Assembly: GCF_937616625.2 (NCBI RefSeq) | Contig: NC_065576.1 | Location: 9,116,501 to 9,180,500, forward strand | Origin: Mercurialis annua | Lineage: Eukaryota > Streptophyta > Magnoliopsida > Malpighiales > Euphorbiaceae | Reading direction: 5' to 3' | Length of the DNA: 64,000 nucleotides | Shown here: piece after piece, positions 13,055 through 24,905 of the stretch | Numbering within the stretch: position 1 is the stretch's first letter | Layout: the number at the start of each line of letters is the position of its first letter | Program-made: the position numbers and the translations under genes | Notes under the pieces: model-generated | Seen by the model: the letters and a program-made list of their open reading frames with translations, nothing else | The model's database searches: none | What the model was told of the DNA's origin: nothing

Positions 13055-13498
13055 TCTATACTATATATAAAAGCACGGATGGGAGGGGAGAGAACAAGCA
13101 AATTTACTGAATAATCCTTTTCAATTTACTACTAAATAAAAGTTTTATAGTCATTAACTAATTAGTTATTTATTAATTACTATTATAATTAAAGTCCTAA
13201 TTAGAATAGGTAGCTAAATTATCTCCAATTTAATTTTTAATGTGTAAAAAATAACTAAATTGTCTCCAAATTAGTAGGAATATCTTATCTTTTAGTTTGA
13301 TTGAATCACAAAATTAAAATAATATATTTGGTCAATATAATATTATTTAAATTTTTATCTTATTATTTTAAAAGATATTATTAATATAATTAAGTTAATT
13401 ATTTAATTATGGTTATTATAAAACCAATAGAAGAATAAATTCAGTATGTAAAAAAATTACGTTACGAGCCACGTGCATAGCACGTAATGCGAAACTAG
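13055..13498 (+). mobile_element. Short non-autonomous Helitron
   Basis: A 444-bp element. The 5' end is A|TCTATACTATATATAAAAGC. The 3' end has the hairpin CACGTGCATAGCACGT and closes with AATGCGAAACTAG|T. It begins only 12 bp after the end of the larger Helitron candidate. The same 3' end occurs in reverse at 36986 and the same 5' end at 20455, so the family has at least three copies here. There is no coding capacity. Confidence 0.85.
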
Positions 13499-13974
13499 TA
13501 TTTATAAATGTTAAGAAGTTAATACAAGTTAAAAATTATAATAAAATTAAAATAGATAATTAAAATAGTTTAGATAAAGTGGGAATTCATGAGAATTTTT
13601 TATTTAGTAAGAATTAATAAAAAAAAATTATTTAGTAAGAGTCAATAAGACAGCCCCGCTGATATATAAGTATATAGATATAGAAGATTAGTTTTGAAAG
13701 TTTTGAGAGCTCAATTCACCCTCCATGAATCATAGTCGGACCCAACAAATTTAATTCAACTTATGACACATCATTATCATTATGGGATGCACTTATAGGA
13801 AAAATGGAACAGTTGTTTAAGAAATTCAAGTCTGAAATTTATTTATCTAAATTTATTTTATGGTGGTATATTCTTGTATGAGTAACAATAGAATATCTGA
13901 AAATAAATTTATTTAAAATTCAGGTCCAAATATAAAATTAATTTGTTGTAAATGATGATTGATTTAAGACAAAA
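13499..13974. other. AT-rich spacer, no gene seen
   Basis: No coding region or clear repeat boundary is visible between the small Helitron and the upstream region of the first PLAT gene. The stretch near 13560-13650 resembles AT-rich sequence near 260-350, possibly remnants of one old element. Confidence 0.4.
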
Positions 13975-14098
13975 GAAAACAGGTACAGGAAAATGATTCC
14001 TTTATGTTGATTACAATATTTTAATAACTCATTGTACTATTTAATGTTTTAATTAAGTCGCAGTCTCTGTCCTTATTCAATAAATAATCATTTTTTTA

Positions 14099-14278
14099 AG
14101 CCCATCCAGTTTCCAAGGATTCGCTCTGACTAATTCGGATCCGACCCGCGTCGCGCACCTGGCATGGTGGGTGAGTCTGCTAGTGGGAATTTTCTGCATT
14201 CACAAGGACTCGAACCGGAAACCTTGCTAAAGCGATACCAAAAGCCGCTTACCACTTGCACCAACTCCACTTTTTGTT
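14099..14278 (-). mobile_element. tRNA-derived SINE (Au-like)
   Basis: The minus strand begins with a tRNA-like box A (CAAGTGGTAAGCGGC). It then has box B (GGTTCGAGTCC) and an Au-SINE-type body with ACTCACCCACC, GGTGCGCGACGCGGGTC and GGATCC. It ends in a short A/T tail. The element is far more GC-rich than its surroundings. It splits the conserved upstream region of the first PLAT gene: the flanking motifs AATGATTCCTTTAT (left) and AATGATGCAGGCATA (right) are contiguous upstream of the second gene. Confidence 0.75.
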
Positions 14279-14410
14279 TACAAATGATGCAGGCATATTT
14301 AAATTTTTCCTTAATGATAGTGGTTCAGTCGGCTGCAAACGAACAAACAATTAGCATAGATTAAGAAACTCTCAGCCAATAATTGATATGGAAATCATAA
14401 AAATAATGAT

Positions 14411-14430
14411 CATGATTACTATAAATTTGG
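14411..14430 (+). promoter_or_regulatory. TATA box, first PLAT gene
   Basis: CTATAAATTTGG at 14419-14430, 72 bp before the start codon, preceded by an ATGATCATGATTA-type motif. The same arrangement occurs upstream of the second PLAT gene (CTATAAATTTGG at 50571) and in the relics at 61281 and about 61560. This conservation is the main support. Confidence 0.7.
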
Positions 14431-14490
14431 GTACCAAATTAAGCATACAGTATCTAAAATTTCTACTTTTCTTGAACAACAGAAAACGAA

Positions 14491-15418
14491 ATGGCAGCTG
14501 CTTCTTACGTACTTGCGTTTCTCCTTTTGCTCGCATTCTCTGGTGTAGTTCTTTCTGTAAGTTCTCATTTAAGGGCTTGAATTAAATTATTTTAACCCAA
14601 ATAATATAATTTTTTTAAAAATTTTATATTTAAACTCTTCATTAGTTTTAAAATTTTGTAAAAATATATATTATTTTTAATAATTGGATAGAAGGGAATG
14701 CTTGTGAGAGGAATTAAATCTAATGTCCAATTTCCTGTCTAGCGCTTATACCATTTGATTTACAGCTCGTTACTAGAAATTTTTTATTGGGTTGACATTT
14801 CGACTTAATTTGTTCAATAAAATATTAAATTATTTTCATATGAAAATAAAATTAAACTTATAGAATAAAAATATATAAATTGAAGTTTATACATCAATTT
14901 CAAACATATTATGAAATTTTGATATCACTCTGTCATATATCTTCTCTTTCATTGATTTAATTTTGCAGGAAAGTTGTACATATTCGATAGCAATAAAAAC
15001 CGGATCGAAAAGAGCTGCAGGAACCAACGCCAAAGTAAGCCTGAAATTCTCCAACTTGGAGGATCCCCCCATAAACCTTCAGAACATCGCGAAATATGGT
15101 TCAAATGGACCTGGCTATGACTACTTTGAAAACGACTATTTAGACCATTTCAAATATACAGGACTATGCTTTACTTTTCCAGTATGTTATATCAAATTAA
15201 GCCATGATAACGGTGGTTACAAGCCTGGCTGGTACGTTAACTATGTCGATATCTACGCCTCCGGAAGTTCAATAACGCCTACAGGAAAACGCTTTGATGT
15301 GTATCAGTGGCTTGCTTTTGACGAGGCACCATATGAGATATCTACTATTAGAGATTTATGTGTTGATGAACTGAAAAGTGTTGGCGGGATTGAGTCTGTT
15401 GTTAATGGGACCATATAA
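14491..15418 (+). CDS. PLAT/LH2 domain stress-type secreted protein (copy 1)
   Basis: A two-exon gene, 171 aa. Exon 1 (14491-14556) encodes MAAASYVLAFLLLLAFSGVVLS, in effect only the signal peptide. The GT-AG intron is 14557-14968 (412 bp, phase 0). Exon 2 (14969-15418) encodes one PLAT domain of the plant stress type. Landmarks are YSIAIKTGSKRAAGTNAKV, a DYFEN motif, PVCYIKLSHDNGGYKPGW, YVNYVDI and KRFDVYQWLA. Four cysteines (ESC, GLC, PVC, DLC) match the second copy and could form two disulfides. In Arabidopsis, related single-PLAT proteins are ER/secretory and linked to abiotic stress tolerance; membrane or lipid interaction is a family-level expectation. The start is fixed by the signal peptide and the paralogue. 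No defect is seen. Confidence 0.88.
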
Positions 15419-15840
15419 GTGTCCTTACTTATAATTTCCACATCTACGCTTGTGGTGTTTATATCTTCCTTTGTGTAAGCTTATTAATATATAATATTTG
15501 CATCTACACTAATTTGATTTCAACTATATGCAAAATATAACATTAGATTAGATTAATTTGCCTTATTCATCCAATCAAATCATCATTGATATTTAGACTC
15601 AAATACTTTGTAATTATAGTTTTGTATATAATTAATTAATGACCGTCAATAAAAAAAATCAATCTACATATATAAGATTTATATTTACAAAAAAGTGAAA
15701 TTAAAATCAAAGAAAATCTAAATAAATATAGAGATATATGCATATTAATCATCAATTTTTTAAACGGGTATAACATGGTTGAATGTTTAACTCATCATAT
15801 TACATGGCACGTATGTTTAATCAGAATAAATATGTCAGCC
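15419..15840. other. 3' flank of PLAT copy 1, no gene seen
   Basis: AT-rich sequence that presumably includes the 3' UTR and polyadenylation region of the first PLAT gene. No further gene or repeat boundary is visible. Confidence 0.5.
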
Positions 15841-17060
15841 ATAGGTATAGTTTTGAGTGAGGGTTGGAGGCGGAGGCGTCTATTGAGAGGGGCGGAGTTG
15901 ATTTTGTTACATGATTTTCAGGCGGTCTTTAACTCTCTTTCTCCTACTTTGGATCGACTTGATAATGTTTGGTGGAACTCCAATGTTCGGACTTACTCCT
16001 CGACATCTTTTTGCCGTGTTGTAGCTGAGTTTGATAGGAAGAACAACGTTGCTAACAAAGCTCTTGCCCGTTTTTTTTGTCATGGTGGTTTTCAATGTAT
16101 TTTGTCCTTCAAAATGGAGCTGATGTGGTATGAGCTATAAATCGGGACTTGGTTTATTCGGATAGTGCCGATGGGCAGTATGTTAGAACTACAGGTTTTG
16201 ACGTCAAGGAGGAGAATTATGCTGATGCCAACGGAAGATATAGGGCAACATGTATTGCCAGAATTGTTAGCACTACAGGTCATGCAATTGGGAGAAATGC
16301 TGAGCAAGACTGTAAGAAATACCGAACAGGTCGGATATGGAAGCAGTCCGGGTGTCTTCGTTGAGCTGGTTGTTGTGGATACTGGGTTAGAGCTGATGTC
16401 TTTAACCCATTTTTACAAGTTTGTAAGTCAAAAGCACCTCCTCGAGTTAAGTTCTTGATTTGGCTAGCATATTATAATGTTGTTCCGTCTTTAGAATCTT
16501 TGGCAAGGCGTTTTGATTATTTTTGTTGAAAACTCGTTGTGTATATTTTGTGGTGTGATGGAAACACTAGATCATATTTTCATTCACTGTGATTTTGCAA
16601 GTGAAATCTAATGTAGCATTCTCGAAAAGTCAAACGTCAGTTGGACCTTTCCCTGTTCTATTATGGATTTTATATTTCAATGGCAAAATATTGTTCCTAA
16701 AGGAACCTACAGCCTATATGTTATGGCAGGTTTTTTAGTTTCTTATTGTGTAGAAAATTCGAAAGTTCAGAAGCAATAGAATATTCCAGATTAGTTATAT
16801 GAATAAAGATTTGGTTATTTTTAATTTATTTTCAAGGACAATTTCTCTCTTTAAAGTTTGATATATGAGGTTTTCGGATTCGAGTTTGGATTTTTATAGA
16901 AATCCTTTTCGTATTTTATTCTCATGGCCGTGATTTGTCTTTTCTCCTAGTCGTAACTTTTAGTGTCACCTTGAATGTGTCACTTATGTTAGAAAGCAAG
17001 TAGTTTGGGCTTTTTTTGCACTTCTTTTGGCTTTAATGTGCATATTATTTGTAAAAAAAA
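15840..17060 (+). pseudogene. LINE 5: zf-RVT-region fragment
   Basis: A 5'-truncated L1-type ORF2 relic. Positions 15850-16045 read like the segment before zf-RVT (LDRLDNVWWNSNVRTYSS). The zf-RVT itself lies at about 16420-16610 (KSKAPPRVKFLIWLAYYNVV, later CIFCGVMETLDHIFIHCDF across a frameshift). The DNA between them (about 16050-16400) does not fit this alignment and may be an insertion or rearrangement. The element ends in an A-rich tail at about 17050-17059. Several stops and frame changes make it non-functional. Confidence 0.65.
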
Positions 17061-17256
17061 GAACCAATCATAATATACTTTACAATTTTTATTCAAGAAT
17101 TTTCTAAGGCATGGGTATCCGGACAACCCGCTAGGCATGTCTCTCTAAGGCCTGGTTTGGATACTAATTTTGTATCTCAAGCACGGCCAAACCCGTTTTA
17201 ATAGGTGAGCTCCATTTTTTTCCAGTTTTTCACGTAAACCCGAGCCTGAATTGGTA

Positions 17257-17560
17257 CATTACTAGAAAATTGCCGATTAGCGACGGATTTTAGCGACGAA
17301 TTTAGCGATGGATTTAGAATCCGTCGCTAAATCCTCAAAAAAATTGTCCCTTCTTATTGTACCACCTTACGTGGCAATAAAAGAGTGGATCAATTTAAAG
17401 AGGGAAATTGAGATATACTACATTTTTGAAGGGGAATTGGACGAATGAAACCTTGCCACGTAAGGTGGGTTAAAAGAGTTGGGTTAAAATGGTGGGTTAT
17501 AAAGCATTTTCCTACATTAATGTTGGTAGAAGTATACATATGGTTATAAGTTTCAAACTA
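17257..17560 (+). mobile_element. Left terminus of a CACTA-type element
   Basis: Starts CATTACTAGAAAATTGCC, one base from the canonical CACTA end, followed at once by several TAGCGACGGATTT-type subterminal repeats in both orientations. A facing terminus ends at 25452. The 3-bp flanks (GTA on the left, GCC on the right) do not match, so I cannot prove that the two ends are one element. No transposase is seen between them. Confidence 0.6.
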
Positions 17561-18174
17561 ATCGACTCTAAAATGGTATATATATGTGCTGGCATTAATA
17601 ATAAAGGTCAGGATATTATAATTTTTATGCCGTAAATAGTATTTTTATTCTTTAAATAATTTTTCATATTCCTTACATTTTTTGATGTGTCTTTTCATTC
17701 CCTCCAATACTAATAAGCTAAGTCTTTTAGGTTCCTAAAAATATTTAAAAAATTATCAACCATTTCTCTGAGAAAATAACTCTTAAACGTAAATTATAAA
17801 TTACCCCTATTGAACTATTAGTGCTACCTTATTACTCTCTGTTAGATTCAATTTTTTTTATTCTTTATGGTTATATCTCGCAACAACTAATTTTATTTAC
17901 TATATTATCAGTTAATTATAGGTTATTTGCTTTGTGTTTAAAAGTTTAAATTGAGGACAATCTGATTCAATTTGGAAACAATCATACTAAAAAGTGATGG
18001 AGGCCGACTTCAAGTTACAACACCAAGGCTGTCAGCATACTTAAAGAGTGAAGAAGATAAAGCAGTGAAGAAGAAGGGTTCCTTTTAACCAAAAATTTGG
18101 GTAAAATGGACTATAAACACCCATAGGTCAAGAGCGGACCAGGCCTTATGGTTGAGGTGGCGACCGCTCTCTTA
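17561..18174. other. Element interior, no gene seen
   Basis: AT-rich sequence between the left CACTA-type terminus and the MITE at 18175. No coding frame of note. Confidence 0.4.
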
Positions 18175-18854
18175 GAGGCTGTTTGGTTCAAGGTTGGGAA
18201 TGAAAATCGGAATGGGAATCAGAATGAGAAGGAATGGGAATGGGAATGATTGTTTTCATTTTTTGTTTGGATCAAAATTAATATAGGAATGAGAATGGAT
18301 AAAGTTTAATAAAAAAAATATTTATTATTTATTAAAAATATTTTTTTTACTTTTTTATATAAAAAAATAAAATTATTTTAAAAAAACATTAGAAAAAATT
18401 TAAAAAATTATTTTATAAAAAATTTTAAAAAAAAATTGGAAAGTATTTTTGAAAAAATTAAAAAAATTAATTTCAAAAAAATTAAAAAATTATTTTTTTA
18501 AAAAAAAATAAAAAATTATTTTTTTAATTATTTAAAAAAAATTAAAAAATTATTTTAAAAAAAATATAAAAAAAGTTTTTTTTATTATTTTAAGTATTTT
18601 TTTTAAAATAAATATTTAAAAATAATTTTTTTAATAATTATATATTTATTATTTATTATTAAAATGTTTTGTAAAATTTTGATTCTCATTCCCAAAAGTC
18701 CATTCCCATGGGATAAGGGGGAATGAGTGATTCCCATTGAGGGGGTAATCACATTCCCATTCCCTAATACAATTTGACAAAACAAACATAAACAATGGGA
18801 AGCATTCCCATACCCATTCTCATTCCCTCTTTTTATGGCGAACCAAACGACCCC
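18175..18854. mobile_element. PIF/Harbinger-type MITE
   Basis: A 680-bp element with inverted ends GAGGCTGTTTGGTTC and GAACCAAACGACCCC. It is flanked by TTA on both sides (18172-18174 and 18855-18857). Subterminal GGAATGGGAATG motifs are repeated in inverted form near both ends, and the centre is almost pure A/T. There is no transposase. Confidence 0.88.
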
Positions 18855-18883
18855 TTAAATCTTTTGAAAAATAAACTTAGTAC

Positions 18884-19468
18884 TGTTGAAATATGCTTAA
18901 AATTATAATTTTTATTTGTATTAGAATTCTAATTAGTAAAGTATTTCTGAGAAGAATACTTTTATTATTATTGGCTGATCAGAAAGTATAATTCAATTAG
19001 AAGTAATATTCCTAATGCTATATAGATTATTTACTCCCTATAAATACACTACCTTATTCATCTTTTAGAGTACATCAAAATCGACACACACTGTAGACAT
19101 TGATGTGAGGAATATAAGTTAATTTTAACACTTTTTGGTTACTTTTTGTAGAGAGTTAAACACTCCTGGATTCTTCTCTTACAACATATTTACTAGAAAT
19201 GTTCTCTATTTGGTGATTCTCCACCAATTTTGTCTCTTTTTGTTTATTAGTGGATGGCTCGGTTCTTTCGCCCGTGGATGTACGTCTTAATGCGAACCAC
19301 GTAAATCTCTTGTGTTATTAATTTATTTTTATAAATTGTTATTTGTTATCAAATCCATAATTAAATACATACTGAATGGTTTCGATTCCGCTGCACATAC
19401 CAATTCGGTCAAGAACCGTCACGACAATCGGTATCAAACATTCAACAATTAATATCAATGTTACAACA
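18884..19468 (+). mobile_element. Solo copia LTR
   Basis: A 585-bp LTR running TGTTGAAATATGC to AATGTTACAACA, the same family as the LTR at 2462-3065 but in the opposite orientation. No primer-binding site follows it (next bases GGTGTTTC) and no internal sequence is attached, so it is a solo LTR. The expected 5-bp target duplication is not visible (AGTAC left, GGTGT right). Confidence 0.8.
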
Positions 19469-20450
19469 GGTGTTTCAACTTTTAAGTATTTTTAAAATAT
19501 ATGTTTATCATAGTTTAATTTTTATACAATGCGCCCCCTCAACGTAAATTTATACCAATTAGCCATTCCATTCTAAATTTCTAGTTCCGCCCGTCATAGA
19601 TGAAGGAAAATTGTCACATTCGAAACCTGATCTTTTCACTTCTTTTTATTATTTTATCTGTTTCCCTTAAATTTGTAGATGGAAGGTTCTGCTTTACCGG
19701 TTCCGTCTACTGCTATTTAAGGTACTTCACTTAGATAAATCCAATGATATAATTTTTACATTGTTTGATCTAAATCTCCTTACTGTTCTTGCTGTTAATT
19801 GTAAGTCACAATGTGTACATTATAATGAAATAAAGTTTCAATCTTTTAAATTTGTTTGAGTCAATTATTGATGCCACTAATTATTTTACCGGCCTTTCCT
19901 CAAATGCCGCTAAACCTAGAGTCGCTAAAAGATTCCAGCAGCATTTATTCGGTATATGCCGGTATAGACATACAAAATGCCGCTAAAAGTTACATATTGG
20001 CATTAACATAAATGAACACATTGTAATGAACTCACTGTACTTCGATCAGTGCTACTATCAATGAAGTGATTTATCTTCGCAAACCCCCTACCGTTCTCCG
20101 TACCACATAAAAAGTCGTTTCATACAACGATGAAGAGCACATATAATAAGCATGAAAATTGCTCATTACTTATTATCTAAACATAAATATACCTGTCGAA
20201 GACAATATAATACCCTTCCAAGAAGAAACTTAGGATTGAAATTATGAACCACATGATGCCAATATTTAGCTCTAATGGCGATGACAAATAACTTTAAAAT
20301 TTGTCGCTAAAATTGGCGGGAAAGTTTTTGACGACTTTAGCGAAAAAAATTTAAAATCCGTCGCTAAAGTCTTCAAATAATTGGCAGGATAACTCCTGCT
20401 AATTAACGACAAATTATCGACGTATTTGTGGAATTCATCGCCAAACGTTA
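19469..20450. other. Element interior with CACTA-like subterminal motifs
   Basis: No gene is seen. From about 19880 to 20445 the sequence has repeated CCGCTAAA, CGTCGCTAAA and TTTAGCGA motifs in both orientations, like the subterminal repeats of the CACTA-type termini at 17257 and 25452. Confidence 0.45.
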
Positions 20451-20454
20451 ATCT

Positions 20455-20635
20455 TCTATACTATATATAAAAGTACGAATGGTGGAGGGACAAGCAATTT
20501 ACTGAACGGTCCTTTCAAATTTATTTTAATAGGCTTTATGGTCATTATTTATTCCTAATTAAATTAGTAATTCATAAAAATAAAACACTATTAAAAATAA
20601 AACACTATTAAAAATTATTGTCAATAATAGTGTTC
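20455..20635 (+). mobile_element. Helitron 5' end, truncated
   Basis: TCTATACTATATATAAAAGT followed by ACAAGCAATTTACTGAA, the same 5' sequence as the Helitron at 13055. No matching 3' end is found downstream; LINE 2 begins at about 20635. Confidence 0.65.
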
Positions 20636-23600
20636 AACGTATCTCATGTGTGTACGGAAGTAATTGTTATCGTAAGAGAAGTGAGCTTTGGTCTGAATTA
20701 GCTTTAATTCGTAACTCTTTTCTTGGTAATTGGGTTATTATTGGAGACTTCAACACAATTCAATCTAGTTCGGAGAAATCTGGCAGGCCTCCTACGGATC
20801 GTGCTATGGCTGATTTTCGAAGTTTCATTGATTCTTTCGATCTTGCAAGTGTATATCTGCAGGGGGCTGTATTCACTTGGAGTAATGGTCGATCTGGTTG
20901 TCATCGAGTGGAATGCCTATTGGATAGAGTTCTGGTTTCAAAGGAAATGGTTGTTAACTGGCAATTTATCACCTCATGCGCTCTTCCTAGACATAATTCA
21001 GACCATAACCCAGTTTTGTTTCAGGCTTATAATTCATCAAGTGGGTTCCCTAGATTCAGATTTCAGGCAATGTGGCTTACTCATCCGGAATTCATAGAAT
21101 TTATTCGCAACAATTGGAGTACTTTCAATGATAATTCTCCTTTTATTTCCTTCACGGAAAAGCTTAAGAATCTCAGATTGAAGCTTCGCCATTGGAATAA
21201 AAACACATTTGGTAATCTTGACTGTAACATCAGAGCTGCAGAGAAGAACTTGTTGTCCATTCAAAATGCTATCTCTATCTCTGGAATTTCTGATTCTTTG
21301 CTTAATCAGGAAATTGATGCCCATGCTTCTCTTGACCGAGTTCTGAGACAAAAAGAGATTTATTTCAAAGACAAAAGCAGAGTTGTTTGGCTAAAGGAGG
21401 GGGATAGAAACTCAGAATTCTTTCATCGTTCTTGTAATATTCGTAAATCAAGATCAGGTATTCATTCAATGCTTATTAATGGGGTTATTACAGATGATAT
21501 AGAGCAAATTGGTAATCACATTACTTCTTTCTATGGTGATCTTTTTAGAGCTAATTCAGGAAGACATCCGAATTTGAATATTGTAAAAAATACCGTCCCA
21601 CACATGGTTATAGAGGAAGATAACTTTAATTTGACAAGTTGTCCTTCGAATGAGGATATTCGAGCGACTGTTTTTGATATGGATGATTCAAGTGCTCCCG
21701 GGCCTGATGGCTTTTCTGGTGCCTTTTATAAAAATTGTTGGGATATTGTCGGTATTGATTTATGCAATCTGGTTACTCACCTTTTTAAGTTTGGAAGGCT
21801 ATCCACAGGTCTTTGTTCTAGTATCATGGTGCTTATCCCGAAGATTAAGGAGGCTAATTCAATTGAGCAATTTCGTCCTATTGTTTTGAGTAATTTTTGT
21901 TTCAAGGTGATTACAAAAATATTGGCTAAGCGGCTTGCTCCAATTGCTGAGCGAATCCTTCGAAAAACCAATTTGGTTTCGTAAAGAATAGATCTATTTC
22001 TCACTGCATTGCAGCAGCCTCTGAAGGGGTCAATGTGCTAAAAAAGACCTGTTTTGGTGGTAATATGGCTATGAAAATAGACATTAAAAAAGCATTTGAT
22101 ACTATGGAGTGGGGTTTCATTCTTGAAGTTTTTGATGCTTTTGGATTTAGCCTTCATTTCAGAGACTGGATTTTGGAGATTTTTTCTTCTGCTAGGCTTT
22201 CCATTATGATTAATGGTACGATAACAGGCTACTTTTCTTGCTCTCGTGGAGTCCGTCAAGGAGATCCGCTTTCTCCTTTGTTATTCTGCATTGCTGAAGA
22301 TTTTCTCTCAAGATTGATTTCTTCGTATATTCAGACCGGCAATTTACAGCCTATGAGTTATTCTAGAGGTAATTGCTTCATATCTCATCTTTTTTACGCC
22401 GATGATCTTCTTCTATTTTGCAAAGCTTCTACTAAAAATGCTAAAATCATTAGATCAATGTTTGATATTTACGGCTCAGTTTCGGGTCAATGGGTGAGTT
22501 GGGATAAATCTTTTGCCTACTTTGGTAGCTCTGTTTCTTGTCATAGAGTGACAAAACTTACTTCAGTTCTGAGTATCAAGCTAGGAAGTCTTCCTTTTGA
22601 TTATTTGGGTGTTCCTCTTTTTATTGGTGCTCCTAGAAAATCTTATTTGCAAAAAACCGCTGACAAAATTACGAATAAGTTTTCGGGATGGAAGGGTAGT
22701 GCTTTATCTATGGCAGGAAGAGTTACTCTTGTTAATTCGGTTATAACGAGCTCTTTGTTACATTCTTTCTCTGTTTACAAATGGCCTAAGAGTCTCATTG
22801 ATTATTTAGAGAGATGTATGAGAAATTTTATCTGGACCGGTTGCATAGAGAAATCAAAATTGGTTACGGTGCCTTGGAAAATTTGTTGTCGTGCTATTAA
22901 AGATGGAGGGTTAGGCATTAAAAATTTACAGGCTATGAATAAAGCAATGCTCTCTAAGATTGCTTGGGATATGATCAGTTCAGATATGTTTCCTTTGAAT
23001 GTCTTAAAATCTCAATTTTTATCGATTTCTGGGGTTCCCAAACAACATCCAATCGGTTCTTCTATTTGGAGTTCTATTAGGGATGTTTATGCTTCAATCA
23101 AAGTTAGCTGTAAGTGGATTATTGGTGAAAATTCTAAGCTTAATTTTTGGACTGATGAATGGTTAGTTCCTTCGGTTGCAAATAGAATGACTTTGCCATA
23201 GTCAATTCAGTCTAAGAAGATCGATCTGGTGACTGACTTCTATGATGGATCGTGGAGTTTGCTAAATGTTATTCCCTTAGACATTAGCAACGAAATCAGA
23301 TTAGTTAGCCCTTCTTATGCAACATCAGATACTTGTTTGTGGGTTCATTCTTTGGAGGGAAATTTCAAAGTTAATCTGTCCTATATTTTGAACATTGGAG
23401 CAAGAAATCCGGTCCCTTGGTCAAGATTTCTTTGGAAAGAGATTCTCCCACCGTCGAGATCAATGACTTGTTGGAGAGCTTTTCTTGGGCATTTGCCCAC
23501 GGAAAGTAATTTACAAAGAAAAGGTTTTATTTTAGCTTCTCGTTGCAGTCTTTGTAATAAGACGAAAGAAGATGTTGACCATCTTTTTGTTACTTGTTCT

Positions 23601-24463
23601 TTTTCTCAAAGTATTGGCAGACAATTTCTTCAATATTTGGCAAGAAGATTAATGTGGATGGCTCTTTAAAAACCTTGATTTTGGATGCTTCAAAAGAAAG
23701 TTTTAGCCCTCAGGTTTATGTGGTTTGGAATGTGGCAGTGGTGTCCACGGTCTGGTTGCTTTGGAATCATAGAAATTTGATCATTTTTGAAGATCATCAA
23801 CCAAATATCCAGGATATCATTCGGAAAATTTTTTGTGCCTTGAAGGAATGTGATTTTTTAAAAAAGCATCATTGTAATAATTCTATTTTAGACTTGAACA
23901 TTTTGTCTACGCTTAGAATCAAGAGTGTTCCTAAAAAACCTTTAAAGGTTATCTCTGTTTTTTGGAGACCTCCTCCACCTGGGTGGATTAAAATTAATAC
24001 AGATGGTTCGGCTTTGGGAACTCCGGGGTTTGCTGGCGGCGGAGGCATATTCAGAAATGCGAGAGGATATTGTAAAGGTTGCTTCTCTATCAATTTTGGA
24101 ATTAATTTTGCATTTTGGGCTGAAATTGAAACTGCAATTTATGCAGTCTTATAAGCCAAAAATATGGGTTTTGATTCTTTGTGGCTTGAATGTGATTCAA
24201 TTTATGTGGTGAATTTATTTAAGAGAAGAGATTGACAAATCCCGTGGATACTAAGACTGAAGTGGATTGCTTGTCTATCTTATATTCATAGCATTCGGTT
24301 TGTTGTATCTCATATTTATAGAGAAGGTAATATGGTTGCAGATAAGCTAGCTCGTAACAGAGTCTCTATTCAAGGATCAATTTGGTGGAATCAAGCTCCT
24401 GAATTTTGTTCAACGTCCATTTATGAGGATTTTGCTGGTAAAGAAAGGTTTAGAATTTGTTAA
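20635..24463 (+). pseudogene. LINE 2 ORF2 (partial EN-RT-zf-RVT-RNase H)
   Basis: The frame enters mid-endonuclease (CVYGSNCYRKRSELW) and keeps IGDFNTI and HNSDHNPV. RT motifs include SSAPGPDGFSG, FRPIVLSNF and, after a frameshift near 21965-22035, KIDIKKAFDTMEWG and GVRQGDPLSPLLF. The polymerase motif YADD is intact at 22395-22406. Later damage is a TAG at 23199-23201, a frameshift near 23620 in zf-RVT (CSLCNKTKEDVDHLFVTC), a TAA at 24152-24154 and a TGA at 24233-24235 inside RNase H. RNase H begins INTDGSALG and ends with a REGNMVADKLAR motif. It is not functional as a whole. Confidence 0.9.
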
Positions 24464-24840
24464 TTCTTCCTTGTATTTGGGGACATCATATTTAGCTTGG
24501 AAGGTTTTCAGGTTGCTGTGAGTGATTTTTTGCTGCTGCAAGTATAGCTGATGGTCTTGTTTTTCGGCTGGTCTTGAGGCAAGTGTATATGGCTGCTGCT
24601 TATGTTAGTTTTGTTTCAAATGGTTTGGTTGAAGGTGGGTCATTTGATTCATTGTGGCAACTGGACAAGTTATTCCTCGGTTTGTAGCTGGTGTTCCAAG
24701 ATTAATAGAATTTGACTTATTGGTTTTTAATTAGCACATAGTTTCTGTTTAGGATGTGTGTTAATTTTGTTGGCTTCTAGCTTTTTGTATTCGGATGATA
24801 TATTTTTATTTTTAATTTTATTGAAGGTAGCGAGAAAAAT
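20635..24840 (+). mobile_element. LINE 2: 5'-truncated L1-type element
   Basis: A plus-strand L1-type LINE that starts inside the endonuclease domain and has no ORF1. It continues through RT, zf-RVT and RNase H to a 3' untranslated region (24464 to about 24840). 5' truncation is the usual outcome of incomplete target-primed reverse transcription. No clear A tail or target duplication was seen. Confidence 0.88.
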
Positions 24841-24849
24841 GATGTATAC

Positions 24850-24905
24850 GCTAAGAGGGTGTCAACCTAGTTGAGATGTTCGGGTGCGTTTCCTGATTTA
24901 TTGGC
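24850..24905 (+). repeat. Possible tRNA-like SINE head
   Basis: GTGTCAACCTAGTTGAGATG followed by TTCGGGTGCG looks like a short plant dispersed repeat with tRNA-like box spacing. It sits just after the 3' end of LINE 2. This rests on resemblance only; it could equally be part of the LINE 3' end. Confidence 0.25.

Noticed and set aside
14207..14225. Possible tRNA gene on the minus strand
   Set aside because: Box A and box B are present but there is no cloverleaf 3' half; the sequence continues into an Au-type SINE body.
16092..16364. Overlapping open frames on both strands within LINE 5
   Set aside because: None matches a domain; the segment is an unexplained insert between two LINE pieces and the frames look fortuitous.
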